From an uncultured Muribaculaceae bacterium (GTDB lineage: Bacteria; Bacteroidota; Bacteroidia; Bacteroidales; Muribaculaceae), in contig CAJTWH010000009.1 in assembly GCA_910579995.1 (NCBI GenBank), forward strand, positions 44,693 through 108,692: 64,000 nucleotides of DNA, written 5' to 3'. The notes under the pieces are model-generated. The model was not told where the DNA came from. It did not search any database and worked only from the letters and a program-made list of their open reading frames with translations. Of the stretch, positions 43,801 through 52,472 are shown one piece after another. Positions within the stretch are counted from its first letter, which is position 1. The number at the start of each line of letters is the position of its first letter. Position numbers and translations under genes: made by a program.

Positions 43801-44744
43801 CGTCGAGTATCAACCGCCGCGTCTTCGACAACCTCGTCCTTGCCGGCGCCTTCGACTGCTTCACCACTGTCAAGCGCGAGGATCTCAGCGCCGAGGTAGG
43901 CAAACGCGGCGAGACTATCGCCGAGCTGCTGCTGCGCTACGGAGCCTCGCACCAGAACGAAGCCCGTCAGGCCGAATACTCCCTCTTCGCATTCGACGAC
44001 GAGGACATCCGCGAGTCGAGCCGCCCCAAGATTCCGGCCATGCCCGTATGGGATAATCTCAACCGCCTCAACAAAGAGCGCGAGCTCGTGGGCATGTATC
44101 TGTCGGCCAACCCTCTCGACCCCTATTGGCTTGAGGTGAAATATGGTGTGTCGTGTACGGCGGCAGAGAAAAACGAGATAGAGTCGCCTACGCAGACAAT
44201 CACTTTCGCCGGCATGATAAGCACCATCGAGGAGCGGACACTGCAGAGCGGAAGCAAGATGACCATTCTAAAAATCGAAGACTATACCGGCACTACCGAG
44301 GTAACATTCTTCGACAAGCAGCGCGCCGAGTTCGACCGCCTGTGCAAGGTAGGGCAGGCAGTATATGTGATAGGCGCTTTCCGCGAGATACGCAACCGCA
44401 ACACCGGCGCCGTGTCGGTGCGCTACAACGTTGACCGCATGCTCGACCTCAACGACCTTCTCGGCAAGCTCGTGGAAGATATCACCATCACCGTCGACCC
44501 CGACCGGATCATGCCTCTGAGCGACGTTCTCGATGAAGAAGACGCCCGCCTGAAGGAATACCGCCGCAAGCACGACGCCAGCCCGGCAAACACCGTGCCC
44601 GTCAATATCGACGTATATTCATCTGAGCACAACCGCAAGATACATTTCTCAAGTGCCTTGAACCTCACCTTGTCGCGCGACTTCCTCGAAGGCCTCGACA
44701 AACAGGATATATCATTCAGCATTAAACGTAAATCATTAAGCTAA
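40899..44744 (+). CDS. dnaE: DNA polymerase III alpha subunit
   Basis: The 1281-residue product begins MHKFVHLHVHSQYSVLDG, the first PHP-domain motif. Catalytic aspartates are in PDIDVDFDDDGR, and GPGRGSAAGS marks the nucleotide-binding part of the family C palm. A helix-hairpin-helix region (GLTAIKGIGPDV) and a C-terminal OB domain (~1090-1180, TFAGMISTIEE) follow. It is the replicative polymerase core subunit. There is no intein or frameshift. It is likely co-transcribed with trxA 12 bases downstream. Confidence 0.98.
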   Translation: MHKFVHLHVHSQYSVLDGLSTIGGLVKKAVADGMPALALTDHGNMFGAKEFFNAVKKHNGKVKDGIKKAQAALDEATAGGNQEAINEAQAALSKEKAKYLKPILGCEMYVAKGDLHDQSDPKDKGYHLIVLAKNQKGYKNLIKLVSKAWTEGHYYHPRTDRKELYEHREGLIVCSACLGGEIPRLIRAGDPAAADAAVAWYKETFGDDYYIELQRHKATVPRANHETYEIQKQVEPQLIALAEKYGIKIIATNDSHFLNEDDAEAHDRLICLSTNRNVNDPTRMLYSKQEWFKTCAEMEAIFGDMPQALETTLEIAEKVEEYDIDHAPIMPNYAIPADFGTEEEYRSRITEQELFEEFTRDENGNEIMTPEEGKKKIDKMGGYQKLYRIKFEADYLRKITYEGAARRYGTPLPEEVDERIRFELHVMKTMGFPGYFLIVEDFIRVGRSLGVSIGPGRGSAAGSVVAYCLGITQIDPLKYDLLFERFLNPDRISLPDIDVDFDDDGRETVLNYVTERYGAPNVAHIITYGTMAAKSSIKDVARVMSLPIPLSNKLTKLIPRHMPIDPAKDKEMDATVSNCVKYVPEFKEEMDKDPNVSELMNFAGKLEGTVRNVGVHACGVIICRDDVTDWVPVSTAADKNGDRILVTQYEGRVIEDTGLIKMDFLGLKTLSIIRDAVENIRLSQGIEVDIDNIPIDDPKTYDLYSRGATVGTFQFESPGMQRYLRQLQPTVFEDLIAMNALYRPGPMDNIPEFIARKQGQKKIEYDIPEMETYLKDTYGITVYQEQVMLLSRLLAGFTRGQSDTLRKAMGKKMISKMNELKEKFMEGGTARGHKKDVLEKIWSEWEKFASYAFNKSHATCYSWVAFQTGYLKANYPAEYMAAVLTRNLNDIAKLRFYMDECRTMGIEVKGPDINESFGNFNVSSPGVIRFGLTAIKGIGPDVVKVILETRKAGGQFKDIYDFVERVPSSSINRRVFDNLVLAGAFDCFTTVKREDLSAEVGKRGETIAELLLRYGASHQNEARQAEYSLFAFDDEDIRESSRPKIPAMPVWDNLNRLNKERELVGMYLSANPLDPYWLEVKYGVSCTAAEKNEIESPTQTITFAGMISTIEERTLQSGSKMTILKIEDYTGTTEVTFFDKQRAEFDRLCKVGQAVYVIGAFREIRNRNTGAVSVRYNVDRMLDLNDLLGKLVEDITITVDPDRIMPLSDVLDEEDARLKEYRRKHDASPANTVPVNIDVYSSEHNRKIHFSSALNLTLSRDFLEGLDKQDISFSIKRKSLS

Positions 44745-44756
44745 ATACATCACATC

Positions 44757-45074
44757 ATGGAATTTACCGATTCAAACATCAATGAGATTATAGCCTCGGG
44801 ACAACCCGTGGTAGTAGACTTCTGGGCTACATGGTGCGGCCCTTGCGTGGCAATGGCTCCCGTAGTGGAGGAAGTGGCCAAAGAATATGAAGGCCGTGCA
44901 GTAGTAGGCAAATACAACTGCGATGACAACAGCGACTTCGCCACCGAGTGCGGTATCCGCAGCCTCCCCACACTTCTCTTCTTCAAAGACGGCAAAAAAA
45001 CCGACCTTCGCCTCGTAGGAGGTCAGAAAGCTGAAGCTATCCGCGCAAAAATCGACGAGCTCCTCGCTCTCTGA
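44757..45074 (+). CDS. trxA: Thioredoxin
   Basis: The 105-residue product has no signal peptide, so it is cytosolic. The active site is FWATWCGPC, the cis-Pro motif is RSLPTLLFF, and the C-terminal GGQKAEAI segment is as in thioredoxins. It donates electrons to ribonucleotide reductase, methionine sulfoxide reductase and others. It lies 12 bases after dnaE and three bases before nnr. Confidence 0.97.
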   Translation: MEFTDSNINEIIASGQPVVVDFWATWCGPCVAMAPVVEEVAKEYEGRAVVGKYNCDDNSDFATECGIRSLPTLLFFKDGKKTDLRLVGGQKAEAIRAKIDELLAL

Positions 45075-45077
45075 TAG

Positions 45078-46691
45078 ATGAAGAATATCTATACACCGGC
45101 AGATATCGAGAGAATCACCGAGGCTACCATCGGCAGCCTCGATGATATCTCGCGTATGCCTCCTCCTCTTCAGGCGCGGGCATTGGAGCGTCGTGCCGCT
45201 TTCATCGCTACCGTCGGCGAGCAGGTGGCGCTTGAGATTGTCGATGTCCGTCAGGATAAGAATGTGCTCGTTTTTGCCGGCGACGGTATATGCGGTGCCT
45301 ACGCCATAGAGGCGGCCATTGAGCTTCACCGCCGTGGCTGTGAGGCTAAGGTGGTGCTCTTCAATATCGGCGGCAATCTGCTCACTGCCGACACGGCAGC
45401 CGCCCGCGACCGCTTCGTTGCCGAGGTTGGGGCCGCTCATCTTGTAGAGGTTATAAATCCGGGCCCCGGATGTTTTGAAATGCCGGTGATGTCGCCTTCG
45501 ACCCTCGTTGTCGACGGTATCTTCGGCAGCGAGCACCGCAAGCCCCTCAGAGGTGGTTATCAGGCCGTTGCGCGCGGTATCAATGAGAGCGGTGCGATGG
45601 TTGTGTCGATTGACCTGCCTTCGGGCATGACTACCGACCTCGCCGTGGGTATGGTGAACCGCAATATCATCCATGCCGACCTCACCCTCACCCTCGTGGG
45701 CCCGACGCTTGCATTCTTTATGCCCGAGAATGCCGAGCTTATAGGCCGCTGGAAGGTGCTTGCCGTGCCCTTCGACGACGAGGCCATGCGTCATACCCGC
45801 TGCACATCGCGAGTGCTCGACGCCCGCGGTGTACGCTCGGTGTTGCCGCGCCGCTCCGTAGTGGCCTCCAAGGCCGACCTTGGCGACGCCCTCATCTTTG
45901 CCGGCAGCTACGGTATGCTCGGCGCAGCCGTGCTCGCCACCCGCGCCGCAACGCGGTCGGGCTGCGGTAAAGTCACCTGTCATGGCCCGCGCTGCGCATT
46001 CTTTGTAATGCAGACGGCAGTCCCGGCAGCGATGTTCACCACCGACGGGGCTGATGTCGATATCCAATTCTTCGATAATCCGCGCGACTGCGACGGCGTG
46101 GCCATCGGTCCCGGCATAGGCCGCAGCGACCCTACGGCGCGCGCCCTCGGCACATTCCTGAAGAGCTGCTATGCCGCCAAGAAGCCCCTTGTGCTCGACG
46201 CCGACGCCCTCAATATCATATCCGACAACCCCGACCTGCTCGATTTCATACCGGCACGCTCGGTGATTACTCCCCATGCCGGCGAGTTCGACCGCCTTTT
46301 CGGTGCGCAGAACAGCCACGGCACACGCACACTCATGGCTCTTGAGATGGCACAGCGATATAATATCGTCATACTTCTCAAAGGCCCCAAGACCTTCACC
46401 ATCTGGCCCGACGGCTCTATACTTGTCAACTCTTCCGGCACCGAAGCCCTCGCTACGGCCGGCAGCGGCGACGTACTTACCGGACTTCTCGCCGGCCTTA
46501 TGGCACAGAAAATCATGCCCGAGATAGCCGCGGCGGTCGGGGCATATATCCATGGAGTTGCAGGCCGTATCGCGGCCCGTACCTGCGGTATTCAGGGCAC
46601 AACGGCCGAGGATATCGCCGACGCCATTGGCCCGGCTATCGACACTATTCTTAATCCGCGCCCGGCAGGCGCTAAAAACCAAGCCTTATGA
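45078..46691 (+). CDS. nnr: Bifunctional NAD(P)H-hydrate epimerase / ADP-dependent dehydratase
   Basis: The 537-residue product fuses an N-terminal YjeF epimerase domain (~1-220, with VLVFAGDGICGAYAIEA and SIDLPSGM) to a C-terminal ribokinase-like dehydratase domain (~260-530). The latter has GSYGMLGAAVLATRAA, ITPHAGEFDRLFG, and GTEALATAGSGDVLTG with its catalytic Asp. Together they repair hydrated NAD(P)H. The fused form is standard in Bacteroidota. The stop overlaps the next start (ATGA). Confidence 0.96.
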   Translation: MKNIYTPADIERITEATIGSLDDISRMPPPLQARALERRAAFIATVGEQVALEIVDVRQDKNVLVFAGDGICGAYAIEAAIELHRRGCEAKVVLFNIGGNLLTADTAAARDRFVAEVGAAHLVEVINPGPGCFEMPVMSPSTLVVDGIFGSEHRKPLRGGYQAVARGINESGAMVVSIDLPSGMTTDLAVGMVNRNIIHADLTLTLVGPTLAFFMPENAELIGRWKVLAVPFDDEAMRHTRCTSRVLDARGVRSVLPRRSVVASKADLGDALIFAGSYGMLGAAVLATRAATRSGCGKVTCHGPRCAFFVMQTAVPAAMFTTDGADVDIQFFDNPRDCDGVAIGPGIGRSDPTARALGTFLKSCYAAKKPLVLDADALNIISDNPDLLDFIPARSVITPHAGEFDRLFGAQNSHGTRTLMALEMAQRYNIVILLKGPKTFTIWPDGSILVNSSGTEALATAGSGDVLTGLLAGLMAQKIMPEIAAAVGAYIHGVAGRIAARTCGIQGTTAEDIADAIGPAIDTILNPRPAGAKNQAL

Positions 46692-47779
46692 CTCTAAGAA
46701 ATCTCTTTTGCGCTTCAATTTGTATCGGGGCGGCTTTGGCAGCTCCGGCTCAGACTTCACAGAAAATCACAGCCGGCAAGGCTAATGAATATGGCCTTGT
46801 GTATTCGCTGCCGGCAACAGCCCTCGATGTCTATATTGAGGCCGAGATTTCTGAAAGTCATCCCGGCGAGTTTTATAATTATGCCCGCCGCTTGCTCGGT
46901 ATATCCGACGCCATCACATCCGACTCTTACTCGGCAAAGGTAGCCTCTGTGACTGTCGTGCCTCGCGGGGTGCCTGATCAGGCGAAGCGCTATGTGGCGC
47001 AGTTCAAGGCCGGGCAGTCGGCATTCATAACTCTTACCGACAACGATATACCCTTGTCGATCAACACCGATGTCGACAAGCGCGACGAAGCACCGGCCAT
47101 CCCCGCAGCCAAGCGTGCACCTGTGTCGCCGCTCGACACCGAAGCGGCACGCCAGGCCGTGACTGCCGACATGGCCCGCAGCGCTTCAATCTCGAAAAAA
47201 GCCGAACTGGCCGCGCAGCGTATATTTGAGCTTCGCGAGACCCGCAGCGACATTCTCTCAGGCCAGGCTGATAATCCGCCTGCAGATGGCGAGGCAATGA
47301 AGCTTGTCCTCGACAACCTTTCGGCACAGGAAGCCGCCCTCACCGCCATGTTCGCCGGCACAACTTCAACGCGTACCGACGTAAAGAAATACACACTCCT
47401 GCCCGACAGCACCGACATCACAGGCCGTGTGCTTGCGCGCCTGTCGGCAGTCGACGGCCTTGTTGACGCCGACAACCTCGCCGGCAACCCCATCTACATC
47501 GATGTAAAAGTAATAGAGCAGGGTGTACTCCCGGTAAATGAAAAAGGCGAAGTGAAGAGCTTCCCCAAAGGCGGCGTGGCCTACAACATACCCGGCACAG
47601 CCGCAGTAGTTATCACCTGCGACGGACGGCAGATTGCGTCGGCTCAGCTTCCCCTTGCCCAGCTCGGCATAGTATTCGGTCTCGACCCGGCCCTTTTCAC
47701 CGACAAAAAGCAACCCTACCAAGTCATCTTCGACCCCACCACCGGCGCCATCACCGACCTCGCCCCGGTAGCACAGTAA
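46688..47779 (+). CDS. DUF4831 secreted protein
   Basis: The 363-residue product has a signal peptide (FCASICIGAALAAPAQ). It shows the DUF4831 pattern: YSLPATALDVYIEAE near the start, FYNYARRLLGI, then a helical stretch and a final beta domain (PVNEKGEVKSFPKGGVAYNIPG). The function is unknown; the family is periplasmic and largely limited to Bacteroidales. It is translationally coupled to nnr and ends before a hairpin without a T run. Confidence 0.92.
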   Translation: MTLRNLFCASICIGAALAAPAQTSQKITAGKANEYGLVYSLPATALDVYIEAEISESHPGEFYNYARRLLGISDAITSDSYSAKVASVTVVPRGVPDQAKRYVAQFKAGQSAFITLTDNDIPLSINTDVDKRDEAPAIPAAKRAPVSPLDTEAARQAVTADMARSASISKKAELAAQRIFELRETRSDILSGQADNPPADGEAMKLVLDNLSAQEAALTAMFAGTTSTRTDVKKYTLLPDSTDITGRVLARLSAVDGLVDADNLAGNPIYIDVKVIEQGVLPVNEKGEVKSFPKGGVAYNIPGTAAVVITCDGRQIASAQLPLAQLGIVFGLDPALFTDKKQPYQVIFDPTTGAITDLAPVAQ

Positions 47780-47789
47780 GATAAATCAT

Positions 47790-47814
47790 CCCTGCCGCAA
47801 CCATCTGCGGCAGG
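47790..47814 (+). terminator. Hairpin after the DUF4831 gene
   Basis: A perfect 10-bp stem ccctgccgca / tgcggcaggg with a 5-base loop is present, but no T run follows. Possibly a weak or Rho-aided terminator. Confidence 0.5.
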
Positions 47815-47837
47815 GCGACAATATACCTGAAAACAAT

Positions 47838-50471
47838 ATGAAAAAGTATCTGCTCATTACAATTTCCTTTATCCTCTCGTTCAATCTTTCGTATGCCTAT
47901 TACAATCCGTATATTGATGTGGATGGCATAAGCTATTTCATAGAATCAGAGACTGAAGTAGTAGCATTTTGCATAAGAGGGAATACTATAAAAGATCTTA
48001 TTATCCCTTCTGAAATTGAGGCGGAAGGTAATACATATACAGTTGTGAAGATTGCTAATTATTTTTGTGAGTCACATGAAGAAATTGAATCTATTATTTT
48101 ACCTGAAACTGTAAAATCGATAGGTACCGGCGCTTTTCACAACTGCACATCTTTGAGAGAGATTCATCTGCCACAGTCATTAGAGACAATAGGCCGCCAG
48201 ATGATGTCTGGATGTTCGGCAATTGAAGAAATAGAAATACCGGAAAAAATTACAGTCATACCCGAAATTGCTTTCAACGAATGCAGTAATTTGAAGAAAG
48301 TGGTTTTCCCGTCTCAACTGAGCACTATTGAATATTACGCATTCCATGGTTGCGGTCAACTTACAGACATTTCATTCCCTGCCTCTTTGACTGAGATAGG
48401 AGCAGGTGCTTTTAATAATTGTAAATCTATTACCGAAATATCTTTGCCTGCCGGTCTTAAAACAATAGCGGGCGAGGCTTTCAGTGGTACATCTGTCTCG
48501 GAGATTCTTATTCCTGATTTGGTGGATTATCTTTCTACAAATGCGTTTGCTTTGTGCAGTAACCTTACAGAATTTAAAGTTGACGATAATCCGTATCTCG
48601 CTGTCGAAGATGGTGTTTTGCTTACTAAAGATAAAAGTTCCATCTGGATATTTCCGGCAGGAAAAACCGGAGAGTATACAATCCCATCAACTATTGTATC
48701 AATAGCGCAGGCTTCTTTTTCCGGTTGTGCCTTGTCAAAAATCACTGTGCCGCCAACAGTGACACGTGTTCCTGATTTTGCATTTTACCAATCACCAGAT
48801 CTTACAGAGGTAGTTCTGCCGGAAACGCTCGTATACCTTGGCTCCGGGGCATTCAGTTGTTGCAGCGCGATGACAAGTGCCACTTTGCCGGAATCAATTG
48901 GCTATGTTGCTCCATCCTTGTTCAGTAGCTGTGAATCTTTGGTAGATGTTCATTTGGGCAGTAAGACGAAGTTGGTTATGGAATATGCATTCGGAAGATG
49001 TAAATCTTTGAAGACTATCGATTTGCCTCTTGGTCTTGAATCCATTGAAAAAACGGCGTTTGCCAATTGTGAAGCTCTTGAAAGTATTTCCATTCCTGCT
49101 TCTGTCTCTCAGATAGGAGAATCAGCATTCTCCGGTTGTATCTCATTGGAAGAAATATCTTTACCAGCTTCAGTCTCTCAGATAGGAGAATCAGCATTCT
49201 CAGGGTGTGTTTCGCTGGAAGAAATTAATATTCCTGATGGATGTACCGCGATAAATCCTTACACATTTAAAGATTGCGAAAGTTTGAGCAATGTGATATT
49301 GTCTAAAAATCTTTCAGTGATAGATACGAAAGCTTTTGAATCTTGTTCATCATTGACTTCTATTTCTTTTCCCAATTCGTTGAATAAGATTGGCTCTAAT
49401 GCATTTATTGGCTGTGTAGGTCTTAAAGAAATCGAGTTGCCCGGGTCTATATCATCTATGGGAAATAACGTTTTCGACGGTTGCACCGGGCTCATGAGTG
49501 CCGTGTTGGATGAAGGACTTACAAATATTCCTTCCGGTACATTTAATAATTGTTCTTCATTGACAAATATTGCTCTTCCTCAGACACTGTCTAAAATCGG
49601 TGACAATGCTTTCAATAATTGCGGTGCATTGTCGCAAATAGATTTTCCTGCAGGATTGACTGAAATAGGAGATTTTGCCTTTGAGAAATGTTCGTCTCTC
49701 AAGTCAGTTACGTTCAATGAAAATTTGCAAAGTATCGGATGGAGGGCCTTCTGTTTATGTACCGGAATCACCGAAGCAATATTACCTGACAAGCTCAGCA
49801 ATTTAGGAACTGATGCGTTCAGCACATGTACCGCTTTAGAGAAAACAAAGATTCCGGCTTCGATACGTTCGATTGGCTCAGGTGTTTTTAGAAGATGTCC
49901 GGCTTTGAAAAAGGTTTATTCAATGTTTACAAATCCTCCGGCTGTAAGCGATAATTTTTTCGATGGTATAAATAGCGAAGCTTGTTTATATATGCCGCAA
50001 GCTTGTTTACAATTATATGCTGATAATTACTGGTTTGTGACTATTAGATATTTTGGACTTCTTGGCGTTTGGGATGTTAATTTGCCGCAGAGTGAACTTG
50101 CCCTTGACGCCGGAGAATCTTTCAGCCTCAAACCTGAAATCATACTCACTGATTATGCTTCTGTAAAGTCTCAGACATGGAGCTCTGACAACACCGACAT
50201 TGTTACTGTTGATGATTGTGGAAATCTTTTGGCTTTGGAAGATGGCACAGCCACTGTAACATTTGAAGTAGTGGATAATTTCGATTACCATCGTACGGTA
50301 ACATGCGATGTTACAGTTACAGGCGGAGCGGGCATTGAGAATGTTGGTGCTGATGTGATTGAGACTGAGTACTTCGACCTCAAGGGTCTGCGTGTCAACC
50401 CCGACAACCTCACCCCGGGTGTCTACATCCGCCGCCAAGGCGCCACTACATCGAAAGTTGTGGTGCAGTAG
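47838..50471 (+). CDS. BspA-like leucine-rich-repeat surface protein
   Basis: The 877-residue product has a signal peptide (MKKYLLITISFILSFNLSYA). About 26 repeats of the LRR_5 (BspA/TpLRR) type follow, each like L..I.LP..L..IG..AF..C (residues ~60-700). A bacterial Ig-like domain covers ~735-825 (ELALDAGESFSLKPEI). The last ~45 residues end GVYIRRQG..TSKVVVQ, a T9SS-like tail. BspA proteins bind host matrix or other bacteria. The LRR part is AT-rich compared with its neighbours, while the tail has normal composition. Two adjacent repeats are almost identical, so the array is still changing. Confidence 0.92.
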   Translation: MKKYLLITISFILSFNLSYAYYNPYIDVDGISYFIESETEVVAFCIRGNTIKDLIIPSEIEAEGNTYTVVKIANYFCESHEEIESIILPETVKSIGTGAFHNCTSLREIHLPQSLETIGRQMMSGCSAIEEIEIPEKITVIPEIAFNECSNLKKVVFPSQLSTIEYYAFHGCGQLTDISFPASLTEIGAGAFNNCKSITEISLPAGLKTIAGEAFSGTSVSEILIPDLVDYLSTNAFALCSNLTEFKVDDNPYLAVEDGVLLTKDKSSIWIFPAGKTGEYTIPSTIVSIAQASFSGCALSKITVPPTVTRVPDFAFYQSPDLTEVVLPETLVYLGSGAFSCCSAMTSATLPESIGYVAPSLFSSCESLVDVHLGSKTKLVMEYAFGRCKSLKTIDLPLGLESIEKTAFANCEALESISIPASVSQIGESAFSGCISLEEISLPASVSQIGESAFSGCVSLEEINIPDGCTAINPYTFKDCESLSNVILSKNLSVIDTKAFESCSSLTSISFPNSLNKIGSNAFIGCVGLKEIELPGSISSMGNNVFDGCTGLMSAVLDEGLTNIPSGTFNNCSSLTNIALPQTLSKIGDNAFNNCGALSQIDFPAGLTEIGDFAFEKCSSLKSVTFNENLQSIGWRAFCLCTGITEAILPDKLSNLGTDAFSTCTALEKTKIPASIRSIGSGVFRRCPALKKVYSMFTNPPAVSDNFFDGINSEACLYMPQACLQLYADNYWFVTIRYFGLLGVWDVNLPQSELALDAGESFSLKPEIILTDYASVKSQTWSSDNTDIVTVDDCGNLLALEDGTATVTFEVVDNFDYHRTVTCDVTVTGGAGIENVGADVIETEYFDLKGLRVNPDNLTPGVYIRRQGATTSKVVVQ
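49102..49201 (+). repeat. Recent tandem duplication within the LRR array
   Basis: A 30-base string around gtctctcagataggagaat is repeated at 49102-49132 and 49171-49201, exactly 69 bases (23 codons) apart. Both encode SVSQIGESAFSGC. Confidence 0.85.
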
Positions 50472-50505
50472 GACCGGGCGGTTTCGTTGCCGGCGTGAGT
50501 GTAGC

Positions 50506-51324
50506 TCACGCGGTTCTGCCGAGTCGTTTGCATAGTAGCTCCGTGCCCCATGTGGCGAGGCAGAATGGCGCGGTAAAAGGCGGCAGAAATATCGACAGCC
50601 CCAATTGAATAAAGAATGTGGCGATGATGGCAGCTGCTGTCACAGCCACATTTCTCTTATATACAGCGCCGATGGCTATGCCCGTAAGCGCCGGATTGAA
50701 CCCGTAGAGCCCGGCGCTGATATCAGCCTCCGGGAAGCCGAAAATGTATGCCAAAGCCATGCCTGCGGCAGAGCCGATGGCGCACCATACCGCGGCTTTG
50801 ATATCACCAACAGCGAGCCCGGCCAAAAACAGGAGCCCGCACCATGGCGAGCATACCAAGAATACTTCCGAAATGCCGCACAACCACGCTTCGGGTAGAG
50901 AATGAGGCTGCAATATCGTTTCTGCCGGAGCGAACCTGAAAGCAAATGCCAGCCATGTCATCAGGATAAACGGTGCCGTGAGTGAAATCCGGTGACTCAG
51001 TATCACTGTCAAGGCCGATAAAATGATTACAGCTGCCCACACTCCGGGTGTGGGCTCGAAGAGCGTTGGCAACGCGCAGCCTACCAATATACCATTGAAT
51101 CCCCACAGGCCGCTTTCTCCACCGTTACGGTAGATCACCTGTCCGGCAATATTTGCCGACAGCAGACCTACGAGCGCACCCCAAGCCACAGCCGGTGTGC
51201 CGCAAGAATATGACCCCACGAAGATTCCTGTAAGGAAGAGAAAGCCGGTAAGTGCATTCTCCATAAACATCACTTGCCCGGCTCCGCGCAGCAGTTGCTT
51301 GATATATCGGTAGGCTATTTCCAT
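50506..51324 (-). CDS. Urea transporter (UT family)
   Basis: The 272-residue product has about ten hydrophobic segments in two homologous halves. Each half has the UT-type loop: GLWGFNGILVGCALP in the first and GLYGFNPALTGIAIG in the second. The family forms trimeric channels that pass urea down its gradient. No urease genes are in the window, so urea use here is not shown. It converges with the LRR protein gene and is the last gene before the terminator of the TlpA-like gene upstream. Confidence 0.92.
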   Translation of the reverse strand: MEIAYRYIKQLLRGAGQVMFMENALTGFLFLTGIFVGSYSCGTPAVAWGALVGLLSANIAGQVIYRNGGESGLWGFNGILVGCALPTLFEPTPGVWAAVIILSALTVILSHRISLTAPFILMTWLAFAFRFAPAETILQPHSLPEAWLCGISEVFLVCSPWCGLLFLAGLAVGDIKAAVWCAIGSAAGMALAYIFGFPEADISAGLYGFNPALTGIAIGAVYKRNVAVTAAAIIATFFIQLGLSIFLPPFTAPFCLATWGTELLCKRLGRTA

Positions 51325-51332
51325 GTATCTAA

Positions 51333-51368
51333 GAAAAAATCAGGCTCACGTAGATGTGCGTGAGCCTG
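51333..51368 (-). terminator. Terminator of the CXXC-less TlpA-like gene
   Basis: The 10-bp stem caggctcacg / cgtgagcctg is followed on the minus strand by ATTTTTTC. Confidence 0.88.
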
Positions 51369-51392
51369 TATGATTGATAGGTTTAGGTTGAA

Positions 51393-52472
51393 TCAGATGT
51401 GCTTGGCCACTTCCTTGGCAATGTCGGCAGGGTTTTCCACGCGTTCTACCAGTGTGCCTTGCTTGTTGATGATGAATGTTGTTGGCAACGAGCCTATGTT
51501 GTAGTTCATCAGCACAGTGGTGCCGTCGCTTGGAGCATTCCAGACGGCTGTCCAAGGCAGGTTGCGGGCAGCCTCGCGCCAGCTCACCTCATCAGAGTCA
51601 AAGGCTATCTGATAGATTTCGAGGCCTTGATTGTGATATTTGGTGTAGACGTCGTTGAGTATGGCATTGAGCGCAGGAGAAGCCTGATGTTCGTAGGTTG
51701 TGAAGTTGAGAACCACAGTCTTGCCTTTAGCAAGCTCTGTGAGCGAGCATTCTTTGCCTCGGGCGTCGTAGCGGTTGATTTCAAAGAATCCTGTCTCGGG
51801 CACTTCATAAACCTGCTGTTCTCCGAGCTGAAGTTTGCCCAATGCGTTGCGACCCTCGAAATATGCTTTCTGAAGGGCTGCATTGCGCTTGTCGGCGGGG
51901 TAGCGTGTCTCGTAAAGTTGAGCCACGGCTCCATATACACGGTTGCCAAGGTTGTCCTTGGGATTGAATATAAGATTACCGCCACGCGATTTGCCGAGAG
52001 TATAGTATGCCACGATACCTGTGGTGTCGGACGTGATCACAGCGATAAGCTGACGGCGGAGGTCGTCATCATCAGCCGTTGCTGCGACAATGCTGTCGAC
52101 ACGTGCGATAGCAGGAGCAAGAGCCGAGCCGCTCAGGGTGTGTCCGGTGCCGAAAGTCGCTGCGTCGGCGGCAACACTCACATGGTCGACACTGTCGATG
52201 GGGAAATAAATACTTCCTTTTCCGGGCATGGTAATGCGCAGGATATCCGTGCCTGCATACGGAGCTTCGGCATTATATTCGAAAGCACCGCTGCCCGACA
52301 CCTCTACAGAGTCGATGAGATACCAATGGCCTGCATTGTTTGCCTCGATGGCGAGCTTAGTACCCTCCGGAGCATTGGCGATATTGCCTTTTACTCCCCA
52401 GCCTTTATTTCCGGTGCAAGAGGCAAGGGCCGCAATGCCGAGACCGGCGATGATTAGATATGAAGCCTTCAT
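51393..52472 (-). CDS. TlpA-like lipoprotein lacking the CXXC active site
   Basis: The 359-residue product has a lipoprotein signal (lipobox ASC, Cys19), a DUF4369-like N-terminal domain (~22-120) and a thioredoxin-fold C-terminal domain (~230-359, VVLNFTTYEHQASPALNAIL). Where TlpA has WCXXC this protein has YEHQA, so it cannot do disulfide exchange there. The cis-Pro motif GSLPTTFIIN is kept. It may bind a ligand or act as a structural or regulatory relative of TlpA. It overlaps the HIT gene by four bases. Confidence 0.88.
   Translation of the reverse strand: MKASYLIIAGLGIAALASCTGNKGWGVKGNIANAPEGTKLAIEANNAGHWYLIDSVEVSGSGAFEYNAEAPYAGTDILRITMPGKGSIYFPIDSVDHVSVAADAATFGTGHTLSGSALAPAIARVDSIVAATADDDDLRRQLIAVITSDTTGIVAYYTLGKSRGGNLIFNPKDNLGNRVYGAVAQLYETRYPADKRNAALQKAYFEGRNALGKLQLGEQQVYEVPETGFFEINRYDARGKECSLTELAKGKTVVLNFTTYEHQASPALNAILNDVYTKYHNQGLEIYQIAFDSDEVSWREAARNLPWTAVWNAPSDGTTVLMNYNIGSLPTTFIINKQGTLVERVENPADIAKEVAKHI

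Noticed and set aside
44772..46682. 636-codon open frame antisense to trxA and nnr
   Set aside because: It spans two well-identified genes on the other strand and shows the low-information Gly/Ala/His/Arg composition of a shadow frame.
49102..49201. Frameshift or assembly duplication in the LRR gene
   Set aside because: The two copies are exactly 23 codons apart, match the LRR period and keep the frame.
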